Positions 21,705 to 30,779 of a DNA stretch of 64,000 bases are shown in pieces; position 1 is the first letter of the stretch, and every line of letters starts with the position of its first letter. This DNA comes from Pseudomonas brassicacearum (GTDB lineage Bacteria > Pseudomonadota > Gammaproteobacteria > Pseudomonadales > Pseudomonadaceae). The stretch is taken from assembly GCF_003732225.1 (NCBI RefSeq), contig NZ_MOBJ01000002.1, positions 246,500 to 310,499 of the forward strand. The letters are read 5' to 3'. The position numbers and the translations under genes are program-made. The notes beneath the pieces were generated by a model. The model was not told the origin of the DNA, did no database searches, and saw only the letters and a list, made by a program, of their open reading frames with translations.

Positions 21705-21864
21705 TCGAGTACCAGACTCAGACAGTTCAAGACTTATAGCCTAGTCAACGGATGGAGCCCCATCAGCGTTCTTGAGGTGACAAAAAGTGTCAGATAGTGC
21801 GGTTTCTCGGGGTGCGCGTCGGGCTAATGTCGGTCTGACACCCTGTAGGCAGGGGGCGAAAGGC

Positions 21865-21881
21865 TTGGCATGTGCTGTGCT
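21865..21881 (+). promoter_or_regulatory. Sigma-54 promoter of pilA
   Basis: TTGGCATGTGCTGTGCT has the GG and GC doublets exactly ten bases apart, as in the -24/-12 consensus TTGGCACG-N4-TTGCW. It lies 50 bases before the pilA start. In P. aeruginosa PilR activates pilA from such a promoter; pilR and pilS are encoded in this window. Confidence 0.85.
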
Positions 21882-21930
21882 TTGACTTGATCAGGACATG
21901 AGATTTCGCCTCATGCATGGAGCCTGTTCT

Positions 21931-22341
21931 ATGAATAATCAAAAAGGTTTTACCCTCATCGAGCTGCTGATCGTGGTGGCAATCATCGGCATTCTGGCGA
22001 CGTTCGCGTTGCCGATGTATTCCAAATATCAGGCTCGGGCCAAGGTGACGGCGGGGGTGGCGGAAATTTCGGCGCTGAAGGTGTCTTTTGAAGACATTAT
22101 CAATCAGGGCACTGACCCGACTCTGGCGCTGATCAACGGCACGGCAACGACCGGTAACTGCACGATCACGGCATCGGGTACTGCCGCCACCGGTGTAGGC
22201 ACTATTGCCTGCACGATTCTCAATGCACCAGGACCGGTGCTCGGCAAAACCATCACACTCTCGCGGTCAGCAACGACCGGCTGGAGCTGCGCGACCACGG
22301 TATTGCAGGACTACGCGCCCAAGGGTTGCACTGGCGTCTGA
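21931..22341 (+). CDS. pilA: Major type IV pilin PilA
   Basis: This 136-residue prepilin has the short leader MNNQKG^FTLIELLIVVAIIG, mature Glu5 and the hydrophobic helix. The C-terminal cysteine pair in WSCATTV and PKGCTGV forms the D-loop; a second pair lies in GNCTIT and IACTIL. The start at 21931 gives the six-residue leader; an ATG at 21898 would add 11 residues and lies past the promoter but has no ribosome site (GGAG sits before 21931). The gene is short and Thr/Ala/Gly-rich, and pilin bodies vary widely between strains. Confidence 0.94.
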   Translation: MNNQKGFTLIELLIVVAIIGILATFALPMYSKYQARAKVTAGVAEISALKVSFEDIINQGTDPTLALINGTATTGNCTITASGTAATGVGTIACTILNAPGPVLGKTITLSRSATTGWSCATTVLQDYAPKGCTGV

Positions 22342-22360
22342 TCTTGCATCGAAGCATCAA

Positions 22361-22392
22361 TGCCTCGCCTCTGCGGACGCGAGGCATTTTAT
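22361..22392 (+). terminator. Terminator of pilA
   Basis: TGCCTCGC paired with GCGAGGCA around a ten-base loop, then TTTTATT. Confidence 0.85.
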
Positions 22393-22656
22393 TGCCAGCA
22401 CTTTGGTGGCCGCACGGTCATTCGAAAAAGTCCCGGCGATTCATGACCCTGAGCGTTCGATAAAAGCCGCAACTTGCATGTCAACAACGCTCGGGTCATG
22501 CATTTTGCATGATTCTGGGGGTTTGATTTTTTTATAATATGTTGATTTATAAGGTTTTAATTTGTGTGCGGGAGTTGGCACAGCCTTCGCACTGTCTCTG
22601 TTAACCCTGCTGAGAAGGCATGCAGCAGACTTTCCGGAAGAACAGGAGTTACTCGT
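22393..22656. other. Intergenic region before the BON-domain gene
   Basis: It holds an AT-rich stretch (TTTTTTTATAATATG at about 22528-22542, a possible UP element or sigma-70 -10) and the sigma-54-like promoter at 22575-22591. No reading frame is convincing. Confidence 0.6.
22575..22591 (+). promoter_or_regulatory. Sigma-54-like promoter of the BON-domain gene
   Basis: TTGGCACAGCCTTCGCA: the -24 box TTGGCAC is perfect, GG and GC are ten bases apart, and the -12 box reads TCGC instead of TTGC. It lies 66 bases before the gene. Activator unknown. Confidence 0.65.
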
Positions 22657-23013
22657 ATGAAGACGTTCGCTATCGCTGCCGCAACTGCTACCGCTCTGAC
22701 CCTGACCATGGCCAACGCTGCATTTGCGCAGACCACGCAAACCACTCAGTCGCCGATGGTGGTCGCTGCCGGTGAAATGACCAAGGCCGAGGAAGCGACT
22801 TCCGATACCTGGATCACCACCAAAGTGAAAAGCGATCTGGTCACCGAGAAAGGTATTCCTGGCACCGACATCAAAGTCGAAACCAACAAAGGCGTAGTTT
22901 CTCTGTCGTCGAAAGTAGCCGTGACCCAATCCCAGAAAGATATGGCAGTCGCTATCACCCAGAAAATCAAAGGCGTCAAAGCCGTTTCGGCTGATGGCCT
23001 GATGACCAAGTAA
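22657..23013 (+). CDS. Periplasmic BON-domain protein
   Basis: This 118-residue exported protein has a signal peptide ending in NAAFA^QTTQ, a Thr/Gln-rich linker, and one BON domain (SDTWITTKVKSDLVTEKGIP...IKVETNKGVVSLSSKVAV) of the OsmY kind. BON domains bind lipids or help envelope stability under osmotic stress. ATG 22657 is chosen because the signal peptide begins there; upstream frame to 22564 overlaps the promoter. With a single BON domain it is shorter than OsmY, which has two. Confidence 0.85.
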   Translation: MKTFAIAAATATALTLTMANAAFAQTTQTTQSPMVVAAGEMTKAEEATSDTWITTKVKSDLVTEKGIPGTDIKVETNKGVVSLSSKVAVTQSQKDMAVAITQKIKGVKAVSADGLMTK

Positions 23014-23073
23014 GACTCAAGGCTTCTCGCCTGAATCGGGAGAAGGGAATCCAACGAACCCTGCAGAACCAAT

Positions 23074-23161
23074 GTGGGAGCGAGCTTGCTCGCGATAGCA
23101 ATTCATCATTCAACCTATATGTTGAATGTTAGTCAGCTATCGCGAGCAAGCTCGCTCCCAC
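23074..23161. repeat. REP doublet 2
   Basis: Two head-to-head REP copies (GTGGGAGCGAGCTTGCTCGCGATAG and its inverse) around a central part with TTCAACCTATATGTTGAA. Located between convergent genes. Confidence 0.92.
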
Positions 23162-23178
23162 AATGGATAGTAGTAACT

Positions 23179-23475
23179 TCAGTTGCCGCGCTTGCTGGTG
23201 ATCTGTACCAGGCGGTTGCCTTCAAAACGCAGGTATTGGTACATGCCGCTGTTTGGGCCGTAGGTCCATTCTTCAACCGGAAACTCTTCCCGGCGGTTGG
23301 GGCTACGTTTGTAACCCAAGGAGTCGCGTGCCACCGGTTCGCCGCATTTTTGCAGCACTTCACCGGCGCGATCACCGACGCTTATCAACTGACTGCCGCA
23401 GCGCAAGGTATCGGCCGCCGACGCCTGGCTGGCGGCAAGCGCCAGTATCAGGCCGATCAGCAATCGGTTGTTCAT
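23179..23475 (-). CDS. DUF2845 exported protein
   Basis: This 98-residue protein has an N-terminal signal peptide (MNNRLLIGLILALAASQASA^ADTLRC) and a small DUF2845 domain with two cysteines (LRCGSQLISVGD, LQKCGEPV) that probably form a disulfide. ATG 23475 has GGAG at good distance; a GTG six bases upstream overlaps the stop of the large gene before it (GTGA) and is an alternative. Function unknown; translation is probably coupled to the AsmA-like gene. Confidence 0.78.
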   Translation of the reverse strand: MNNRLLIGLILALAASQASAADTLRCGSQLISVGDRAGEVLQKCGEPVARDSLGYKRSPNRREEFPVEEWTYGPNSGMYQYLRFEGNRLVQITSKRGN

Positions 23476-23477
23476 AC

Positions 23478-26432
23478 TCACTCCGCGTCCAGATGCATTG
23501 GCGTGACGACCCGGCCATCGCTTTCGGCCTCACCCAGGTTAGCGTCGATGAAGTACACCCGGTCATCGGCCAGCTGGGCTTTATCGACCATGTAGTCCTT
23601 GATGCTGCTGGCGCGGTCCTGACCCAGTTGGCGCAGCAGCACGTTGTCTGAAGCCCAGAACTTGATCACACCTTCGCGCAGTTTGGCGGTGCGCTCTGCT
23701 TTGCCCAGTTGCGTCCATTCGGCCGGTGGCTGGGTTTTCAGGCGTGTGCGGTAAATGGCTTCGAGCAACGGGCCTTTTTCGCTGTCCGGGACTTCCAGCA
23801 ACGAGGCTTGCGCAGGGACTTTGTCGCCGCGGCGCTGGAGCATTTTGTAGTAGTTGTACTGGTATTCACGTTCCAGTCGCTGTTCGGCAATCAAGGGGCC
23901 ATCGCTCTTTTCGGCGGCGGTGCCTTCGATTTCCAGGCGCAGGGTCGGACGTTCCTTGAGCGCTTTGGCCAGGGTATCGAGCGCCGACTCGGCGTTCTTG
24001 CTCAGCTCGCTTGAACCGGGGGCGAACGACACGCTGCCCAGGTCCTCGGCCCCACTGCCGTTGATCAGCCCGCCAATGAACTTGAAGGGCGCCTCGGCCG
24101 CGCGCACGATCAGGTTGCGCAGGGTTTGCCAGATGATTGGCATCACGCTGAACTGCGGATTGTTCAGGTCACCGGTAATCGGCAACTCGATGGAGATCTT
24201 GCCATCGGAGTCCTTGAGCAGCGCGATCGCCAGTTTCAGCGGCAAGCTCACGGCGTCCGGGCTGTCGACTTTTTCGCCCAGTTGCAGTTGCTCCACAACC
24301 ACTTTGTTTTCGGCTTTCAACTGGCCCTTGGTGATTTGGTAGTGCAGGTCGAGATTGAGCCGGCCCTTGCGGATCCGGTAACCGGCAAACTTGCCGGAGT
24401 AGGGTGTCAGGGTGGTCAGTTCGACCCGTTTGAAACTGGTGGCGATATCCAGCGAGGCCATCGGGTCGAACGGGGTGACGCTGCCCTTGATGGTCACCGG
24501 GGCGTAGCGATCGACCTTGCCCTTGATGTCGACGGCGGCGGGTTTGACCTGGCGGCTGTCGATGGTGCCGATCTGGCCGTTGAGTTGTTGAACGGCAGTG
24601 GCGAAGTTCGGTGTCAGGCTGAAGTCGGCGAAGTTCGCCGAGCCGTCGTTGATGGCAATACCACCGATGTGGATGCCCAGTGGCTTGTCTTTGCTCGCGG
24701 CAGGTTTTGCGGCGACGGTTTTGCTGCCGCTGTCGGCCGATTGCGGGATCAGCAGGTCATTGATGTTGGTGGTGCGGTCATCATTGATCATGAAGCGCAC
24801 ATACGGCTGAAACAGGTTGATCTTGTCGATCGACAGGCTGTCGCCATGTTGGTAGTTCAGGCCTTCGACCACCACTTGCTGCCACTTGAGGAAGTCGCGG
24901 GTTTTCAGGGTGTCGAGGGTGTGCAGTTGATCGACCTGGGCCCTGCCTGTGACACTGAACGCCAGTGGGTCAGTGCTTTTCAGGTCAACCGCCAGGTCGC
25001 TGCCGAGCATCCCGGAACGCAACTCCAGACGAATGAACGGGTTTATATAGGACTGGGCGACACGCAGGTCGATGTCCTTGGTCTGGACCTTGAGTTTGGC
25101 GCTGATCGGCGCGAGGTTGACCTCCCCGTCCGCGAGAATCTTGCCCTGCTTGCCCAGCCCGGTATCGAGTTTGAGGGAGAACGGCGAGCCATTGAGGCTA
25201 TCGAAGTTCTTCACGTCGACGTTCAACGGGCCGAGTTCCAGTGCCACCGCCGGTTGCGCCTGACGGTCGGCCAGGTGCACTTGATAGTTACGCAGCTCTA
25301 CATCCTTGAGCAGTACTTGCCAGGGTTTGCTCGGCGTAGCTGGGTCGGGTTTTGGTTGCGGCGAGTCTGCGGCAGCCGGGGCCTTGGTTGACTCGGGTTT
25401 TGTGGCGGGTTTGGCCGGTTGGCTGGCGAAGAGTTTCTGCCAGTCGAGTTGGCCATCGGCTTCGCGGGTGACCCAGGTTTCGAGTTTCTGGCTGCGGATC
25501 TTGCCGACGATCACTTGTTGCTTGGCCAGATCGACCGTGGTCTCGCTGACGTCCAGGCGCTCAAGGCGCACCAGTGGCCGGCCATCCGGGGCCTTGATGG
25601 CGAAGGGTGCGATGCTCACCGAAGTGTTGTTCAGCAGCAGTTCGGTTCCCTTGTCCAGGTTGAACGTGTAATCGGTGCTCAGGTTCAGGGTGCCGTCTTC
25701 AAGCACCAGCGGTAACGCATCACGCACGTAAGGCCACCAGGACTTCATCTTGCCGTCGGTCACTTTCAGCGTGCCTTCGGAAGTGATGGGCACCAGGCTG
25801 ATGTGGCCGGTCCAGTCGATCTGACCTCCGGCCGGGCCAGCAGCGACCAGGGTCATGGCGGCGTTGTCGTCGGGCAGGGTACTGAGGTTTTTCAGTTCGA
25901 AGTCGAGCTTGTCGTACAGAAATTCGATCGGCTCGCTCGGGCGCAGATCCTGGAAGTGCACATAACCACCGGCCAGATTGATCCGGTCGATGCGCAGCGG
26001 GAAAGGTTTGGCATTCGGCTCGGCGGGCGTTGGTTCACTGGCCGGCAACTTGAACAGCTGCGTGAGGTTCAGGCTGCCGTCCTTGTTGAACAGTATCTCG
26101 GTTTTCGGCTTGTCCAGCTCTATGTCGGTCAGGTGCAGTGCACGGGTCCACAGGCTGTCGATTTGCAGGTTGGCGTACAGGCGCTCGAAGGCGATCTGTT
26201 CCTTGCCCGGCTCGCCGATGTTCAGGCCCCACACCGTCAGTTCAAGGCTGAAGGGATTGAGTTCGATCCGTTGAATGTGCGCCGGCACCGTCGCGTAGTT
26301 GGCCAATTGTTGATTGGCAATCCGCAAGGCGATGCCTGGCAAAATCAGAAACCCCAACAGGCTATAAAGGGCGACAGCGGTCAACAAGGCGCCGATGGCG
26401 CGAATCAATCCTTTGGGCATGTGTGGCTTCAT
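23478..26432 (-). CDS. Large AsmA-like DUF748 protein
   Basis: This 984-residue protein has one N-terminal membrane anchor (ALLTAVALYSLLGFLILPGIALR) and a long periplasmic body of repeated beta-rich units characteristic of DUF748/AsmA-like proteins. A Pro/Ala/Lys linker (about 345-370) splits the body. The last 150 residues carry a different alpha-helical domain with SFAPGSSELSKNAESALDTLAKAL and SSIKDYMVDKAQLADDRVYF, like an OmpA C-terminal peptidoglycan-binding module, possibly degenerate. Relatives include bridge-like lipid transporters between the two membranes; that role here is inference. Confidence 0.8.
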   Translation of the reverse strand: MKPHMPKGLIRAIGALLTAVALYSLLGFLILPGIALRIANQQLANYATVPAHIQRIELNPFSLELTVWGLNIGEPGKEQIAFERLYANLQIDSLWTRALHLTDIELDKPKTEILFNKDGSLNLTQLFKLPASEPTPAEPNAKPFPLRIDRINLAGGYVHFQDLRPSEPIEFLYDKLDFELKNLSTLPDDNAAMTLVAAGPAGGQIDWTGHISLVPITSEGTLKVTDGKMKSWWPYVRDALPLVLEDGTLNLSTDYTFNLDKGTELLLNNTSVSIAPFAIKAPDGRPLVRLERLDVSETTVDLAKQQVIVGKIRSQKLETWVTREADGQLDWQKLFASQPAKPATKPESTKAPAAADSPQPKPDPATPSKPWQVLLKDVELRNYQVHLADRQAQPAVALELGPLNVDVKNFDSLNGSPFSLKLDTGLGKQGKILADGEVNLAPISAKLKVQTKDIDLRVAQSYINPFIRLELRSGMLGSDLAVDLKSTDPLAFSVTGRAQVDQLHTLDTLKTRDFLKWQQVVVEGLNYQHGDSLSIDKINLFQPYVRFMINDDRTTNINDLLIPQSADSGSKTVAAKPAASKDKPLGIHIGGIAINDGSANFADFSLTPNFATAVQQLNGQIGTIDSRQVKPAAVDIKGKVDRYAPVTIKGSVTPFDPMASLDIATSFKRVELTTLTPYSGKFAGYRIRKGRLNLDLHYQITKGQLKAENKVVVEQLQLGEKVDSPDAVSLPLKLAIALLKDSDGKISIELPITGDLNNPQFSVMPIIWQTLRNLIVRAAEAPFKFIGGLINGSGAEDLGSVSFAPGSSELSKNAESALDTLAKALKERPTLRLEIEGTAAEKSDGPLIAEQRLEREYQYNYYKMLQRRGDKVPAQASLLEVPDSEKGPLLEAIYRTRLKTQPPAEWTQLGKAERTAKLREGVIKFWASDNVLLRQLGQDRASSIKDYMVDKAQLADDRVYFIDANLGEAESDGRVVTPMHLDAE

Positions 26433-26527
26433 CTATCTGGATCCGGAGTGCCTTGGAGTATGGCACGCGATTAAGGTTGCGAAGCAATCACCTTGAACAG
26501 CAAATTTCTGGTTTTTTTCGCGAGAGG

Positions 26528-27544
26528 TCAGAGTTGCAGGATCAGGGTTTTCAGTGGCGGCTGTTGATCCATCGACGGAAAGTCGCTGCCGGGTGTCAGC
26601 ACTTTCCAGTCACGCACCGGGCGTCCGGCTTTTTCTGCGCAGCGCAGCACTTGCTCACGCCAGTCGTCCATGCTGACTTTTGCCAGGTTGTTGCAGCAGA
26701 TCAGCACGCCATCGTCGGCGGTGGTCAGCAGTGCCGGTTTGAGCAGGCTCTGATAGTCGCGCAACAGATCGACAGTGCCGAATGCACTCTTGGCCCAGGC
26801 CGGAGGATCGAGCAGAACCAGGTCGTATTGACGTTGTTCCAGGCGCGGATAACCGGGCAGTTTCTGCCCCCGGCGCTGGCTGATCGGCAGGCCGGCGAGT
26901 TGGCGGATGGCCGGGAAGTAATCGGACTGTACGAACTGCATGGTTGGCAGTTGCGGGTTGAGCAGACCATTCTCGCGGCCGACGGCCAGGTTGCCCTCGG
27001 CGAAATCCAGATTGCACACCTCACGGGCTCCACCGGCCGCAGCGCTGAGGCCGACGCCGCAGGTATAGGCGAACAGGTTCAGCACGCTTTTGCCGGCGCT
27101 GTGGTCCTTGACCCAGCCGCGGGCATTGCGCAGGTCGAGAAACAGTAGAGGGTCCTGCCCGGCGTGGCGCCCACGGACCCGGTAGTTCAGTCCCCATTCG
27201 TGGCCGACCATGTCGGCCAGCGCGGCTTCTTCGGCGCGGTAAACCGTGTCTTCGCGATCAATACGCGAGTTGCCCCGTGAGCGGTCGTTGTAGACCAGCA
27301 GGGTGTTCAGGTTGAGGCGCTGATTGATGGTCGCGTGCAACGCGAGCAAGTCATCGAGTTCCAGCGACTGGTGAAAGCTCTGGACCAGCAGCTGTGGGCC
27401 GTAACGGTCGACGGTCAGGCCGCCGGCACCTTCCTGGCTGCCATGGAACAGCCGATAGCAGTCGGTGCCTTGCGAGTGCAGCTCGGCGAGCAAGTCTTGG
27501 CGATGATCGAGGGCGGCGCACAGCGCCTGATTCAAGGAAGACAT
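26528..27544 (-). CDS. Class I SAM-dependent methyltransferase (RlmI/RlmK-like)
   Basis: This 338-residue enzyme has a SAM motif I NLFAYTCGVGLSAAAGGA preceded by LDLRNARGWV, and the DPPAWAK catalytic motif (DLVLLDPPAWAK), as in RNA m5C/m7G methyltransferases close to RlmI and the RlmKL C-terminal part. No PUA domain is seen at the N-terminus, unlike RlmI. ATG 27544 is the likely start: the open frame above it (to 27634) runs through a REP element and reads as REP-derived residues. RNA target not known. Confidence 0.78.
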   Translation of the reverse strand: MSSLNQALCAALDHRQDLLAELHSQGTDCYRLFHGSQEGAGGLTVDRYGPQLLVQSFHQSLELDDLLALHATINQRLNLNTLLVYNDRSRGNSRIDREDTVYRAEEAALADMVGHEWGLNYRVRGRHAGQDPLLFLDLRNARGWVKDHSAGKSVLNLFAYTCGVGLSAAAGGAREVCNLDFAEGNLAVGRENGLLNPQLPTMQFVQSDYFPAIRQLAGLPISQRRGQKLPGYPRLEQRQYDLVLLDPPAWAKSAFGTVDLLRDYQSLLKPALLTTADDGVLICCNNLAKVSMDDWREQVLRCAEKAGRPVRDWKVLTPGSDFPSMDQQPPLKTLILQL

Positions 27545-27610
27545 GCAAAGCGCCTTGCTGGGGAATTTGGCGCGGGAGTTTAACAGCTTGGTGCGGGACC
27601 GAGGTGCTGC

Positions 27611-27686
27611 CATCGCGAGCAAGCTCGCTCCCACATTGGATTTGTGTCGTTCATCAATCTACTGTGGGAGCGAGCCTGCTCACGAT
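27611..27686. repeat. REP pair in outward (reversed) arrangement
   Basis: ATCGCGAGCAAGCTCGCTCCCAC at 27612-27634 is followed by GTGGGAGCGAGCCTGCTCACGAT at 27664-27686. The order of the two arms is the reverse of the other doublets in this window. Confidence 0.88.
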
Positions 27687-27701
27687 GCTTTGAAGTTTTT
27701 T

Positions 27702-28574
27702 TCAAGTCGGCAGGCCCATACGCCGTTTGGCCCGCTGCACTGAACCATTGCGCACCGCCCAGCGCAGCATCGTGGCACTGCGATTGACGCTGGCGCGAAT
27801 CAGTTTGCGTTGCAGCGGATTCTGGCGGACACCGAGCATGTCACTGGCCCAGTCGGGCAACAGGTCAATACCCGCTTGCATCATCAGCCCACCGAAGGGC
27901 CTGGCCAGACGGCTGGGTGACGGTGCAGCGAGGAGCAACCGCAACACTTCGCGGCTGCGTTCATCGCAGAGCAGCTGTGGGCGAATTCGCTCAAGGTACT
28001 CGGCGACTTCCCGGCGTGAGTGCGGAACATCGCGAGCGCCCAGACGCTCGGCGACCAAGGCGATCTCGTCGTAGTAACGGTCCTGATCAGCGGGTGAAAG
28101 ATTCGGGTTGCGGTAGCGCAAATGGGCGACGAGGAAGTTGCTGACTTCGGCCACATGGACCCAGGTCAGCAGGTCCGGATCGCTGGCGGCGTAAGGCCGG
28201 CCATCGGGCGCGGTGCCGACCACTTGCAGGTGAATGGTGCGGACTTTTTCGATCAGCCAGTCGGCGTCCTGACGCGAGCCGAAGGTGGTGCCGGAAATGA
28301 ATTGCCCGGTGCGGCGCAATCGACCGAGCATGTCTTCACGGAAGTTCGAGTGATCCCAGACCCCGGCCAGTGCCAGCGGATGCAAGGCTTGCAGCATCAG
28401 GGCGCTGATACCGCCGATGAGCATGCTGCTGAAGTCGCCATGCACTTGCCAGCTCACCGAGTCGGGGCCGAAGAGCCCGGGGTCGCCCTTGGGGTTTTCC
28501 AGGTCGAGCTTGCCCAGCGAAAGGCCGGACAGGCTCATGATCTGGGTTTCGATACGGCTACGGATGAATTCCAT
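27702..28574 (-). CDS. MpaB-type oxygenase (DUF2236)
   Basis: This 290-residue protein of the DUF2236/MpaB fold includes histidine-bearing segments WQVHGDFSSMLIGGISALMLQALHPLA and WVHVAEVSNFL, the family's haem-binding surroundings (latex-clearing protein and MpaB). Substrate unknown. It sits 62 bases after acs on the same strand and may be cotranscribed. Confidence 0.75.
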   Translation of the reverse strand: MEFIRSRIETQIMSLSGLSLGKLDLENPKGDPGLFGPDSVSWQVHGDFSSMLIGGISALMLQALHPLALAGVWDHSNFREDMLGRLRRTGQFISGTTFGSRQDADWLIEKVRTIHLQVVGTAPDGRPYAASDPDLLTWVHVAEVSNFLVAHLRYRNPNLSPADQDRYYDEIALVAERLGARDVPHSRREVAEYLERIRPQLLCDERSREVLRLLLAAPSPSRLARPFGGLMMQAGIDLLPDWASDMLGVRQNPLQRKLIRASVNRSATMLRWAVRNGSVQRAKRRMGLPT

Positions 28575-28636
28575 GACAACTCGGTGGCAGCAGCATTAAA
28601 AGATGCGCGGCCAGTGGCCGCGCCTGGGTTATTCAG

Positions 28637-30574
28637 TCATTGGTTCAAACGCTTGTCGATCAGCCCGGCGACCACGCTGGGATCGGCCAGGGTCGATGTG
28701 TCGCCGAGGCTGTCGAGCTCATTGCAGGCGATTTTGCGCAGGATCCGTCGCATGATCTTGCCCGAACGGGTTTTCGGCAAGGCCGGTGCCCACTGGATCA
28801 GATCGGGCTTGGCGAAACTGCCGATTTCCTTGCTGACGTGGGCCAGCAGTTCTTTCTTCAACGCGTCGCTGGGTTCGATGCCGTTCATCGGCGTGACAAA
28901 GGCGTAGATGCCCTGGCCCTTCAGGTCGTGTGGGTAACCGACCACCGCCGCCTCGGCGATGCTGTCATGCAGTACCAGTGCGCTTTCGACTTCGGCAGTG
29001 CCGATGCGGTGTCCGGAGACGTTGATCACATCATCGATGCGTCCGGTGATCCAGTAATCGCCATCTTCATCGCGCCGCGCGCCGTCACCGGTGAAGTAGT
29101 AGCCGGGATAGGGTTTGAAATAGGTGTCGAGCATGCGTTGTGGGTCGCCGTAGACGCTGCGGATCTGCCCCGGCCAGCTTGATTTTATGGCGAGCACGCC
29201 ACTGCCGGCGCCGCTGATTTCCTTGCCGTGCTCATCGAGCAATACCGGTTGCACGCCGAACATGGGTTGGGTCGCGCAGCCGGGCTTGATCCGTTGCGCG
29301 CTGACCAGCGGGCTGAGCATGATGCCGCCCGTTTCAGTCTGCCACCAGGTGTCGACGATCGGGCAGCGCTGCTCGCCGACCGCGTTGAAATACCAGTCCC
29401 AGGCTTCCGGGTTGATCGGTTCGCCGACGCTGCCCAGCAGCCGCAAACTGGCGCGCGAGCTGTCTTTCAAGGGCTCCAGGCCTTCGCGCATCAAGGCCCG
29501 CAGGGCGGTTGGCGCAGTGTAGAAAATGTTCACCCGATGTTTGTCGATGACCTGCCAGAAGCGCGAGCTGTTCGGGTAGCTCGGCACGCCTTCGAAGATC
29601 AGCGTGGTCGCGCCGTTGGCCAGCGGCCCGTAGACGATGTAGCTGTGGCCGGTGACCCAGCCGACATCGGCGGTGCACCAGAACACTTCGCCGTCGCGGT
29701 AATCGAACACGTACTTGAAGGTCATCGCTGCTTGCAGCAGATAGCCGCCAGTGGTGTGCAGCACGCCCTTGGGTTTACCGGTGCTGCCGGAGGTGTAAAG
29801 GATGAACAGCGGGTCTTCGGCGTCCATCGGTTCTGGCGGGCAGTCGTCGCTGACGTCGCGCAGTGCCTGGTGATACCAGAGGTCGCGGCCCTCGACCCAA
29901 TTGACGTCGCCCTGAGTGTGTTCGACCACTACAACAGTGCTGACGGCCGGGCAACTGAGCAGGGCGTTGTCGACGTTCTGTTTGAGCGGTACATATTTAC
30001 CGCCACGTACCCCTTCATCGGCGGTAATCACGGTGCGGCAGTCCGCGTCGAGGATCCGGTCACGCAGGGAGTCGGGGGAAAACCCGCCAAAGACCACCGA
30101 GTGCACGGCGCCGATGCGCGAGCAGGCAAGCATCGCGTAGGCGGCTTCAGGGATCATTGGCATGTAGATGCACACCCGGTCGCCTTTTTTTACGCCACGG
30201 CTTTTTAGCACGTTGGCCAGGCGGCAGACGGAGTGATGGAGTTTCTGGTAGGTGATGTGCAGCGATTCGGCCGGGTCGTCGCCTTCCCAGATGATTGCGG
30301 TCTGCTCGCCGCGTTGGGCGAGGTGGCGATCGATACAGTTATAGCTGACATTGAGCTGGCCGCCGGCAAACCACTGTGCCGTGCCGGTTTTGATATTTGA
30401 TTGCTGGACGCTTTGCCAGGGTGTCGACCAGTCGAGAAAGCGCTTGGCCTGTTCGGCCCAGAAGATGTCGGGTTGCTCGATGGATTGGCGGTACAGGCGC
30501 AGGTAGTCGTCCTGACTCAATTGTGCAGCCCGGCGGACGGCATCGGCTTTGGGGAACATGCTGATATCGAACAT
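28637..30574 (-). CDS. acs: Acetyl-CoA synthetase
   Basis: Acs joins acetate with CoA through acetyl-AMP and feeds acetate into the TCA and glyoxylate cycles. It has the adenylation motif [15 protein letters not shown], the WWQTETGG motif, and the regulatory catalytic lysine 606 in RSGKIMRR (site of reversible acetylation in the family). The 645-residue length is typical for AMP-forming Acs. It is separated from pgi by a REP doublet. CbrAB/Crc often control acetate use in Pseudomonas, but no such site is evident here. Confidence 0.93.
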   Translation of the reverse strand: MFDISMFPKADAVRRAAQLSQDDYLRLYRQSIEQPDIFWAEQAKRFLDWSTPWQSVQQSNIKTGTAQWFAGGQLNVSYNCIDRHLAQRGEQTAIIWEGDDPAESLHITYQKLHHSVCRLANVLKSRGVKKGDRVCIYMPMIPEAAYAMLACSRIGAVHSVVFGGFSPDSLRDRILDADCRTVITADEGVRGGKYVPLKQNVDNALLSCPAVSTVVVVEHTQGDVNWVEGRDLWYHQALRDVSDDCPPEPMDAEDPLFILYTSGSTGKPKGVLHTTGGYLLQAAMTFKYVFDYRDGEVFWCTADVGWVTGHSYIVYGPLANGATTLIFEGVPSYPNSSRFWQVIDKHRVNIFYTAPTALRALMREGLEPLKDSSRASLRLLGSVGEPINPEAWDWYFNAVGEQRCPIVDTWWQTETGGIMLSPLVSAQRIKPGCATQPMFGVQPVLLDEHGKEISGAGSGVLAIKSSWPGQIRSVYGDPQRMLDTYFKPYPGYYFTGDGARRDEDGDYWITGRIDDVINVSGHRIGTAEVESALVLHDSIAEAAVVGYPHDLKGQGIYAFVTPMNGIEPSDALKKELLAHVSKEIGSFAKPDLIQWAPALPKTRSGKIMRRILRKIACNELDSLGDTSTLADPSVVAGLIDKRLNQ

Positions 30575-30656
30575 GACGGTTCCTTATTCTTGTATTGCGA
30601 CAAGTGATAAAGATGCGCCGAGTAGGGGGAGGGTTCAAGTCGTACAGGGGACCAAT

Positions 30657-30744
30657 GTGGGAGCGAGCTTGCTCGCGATAGCGGTCTGACAGCCGACATT
30701 TTCCTCGAATATCAAACCGTCATCGCGAGCAAGCTCGCTCCCAC
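30657..30744. repeat. REP doublet 3
   Basis: GTGGGAGCGAGCTTGCTCGCGATAG and its inverted copy, with ATATC/tail in the middle. Between acs and pgi. A further partial arm (TGTGGGAGCA) follows at about 30761. Confidence 0.92.
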
Positions 30745-30779
30745 AAGGTCTGTGCAGACCTGTGGGAGCAGTGATCAGA

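Noticed and set aside
26528..27634. Longer N-terminus for the methyltransferase (starting [10 protein letters not shown])
   Set aside because: These residues come from translation of the REP at 27611-27634; the same string appears opposite or within other REPs. ATG 27544 is the sensible start.
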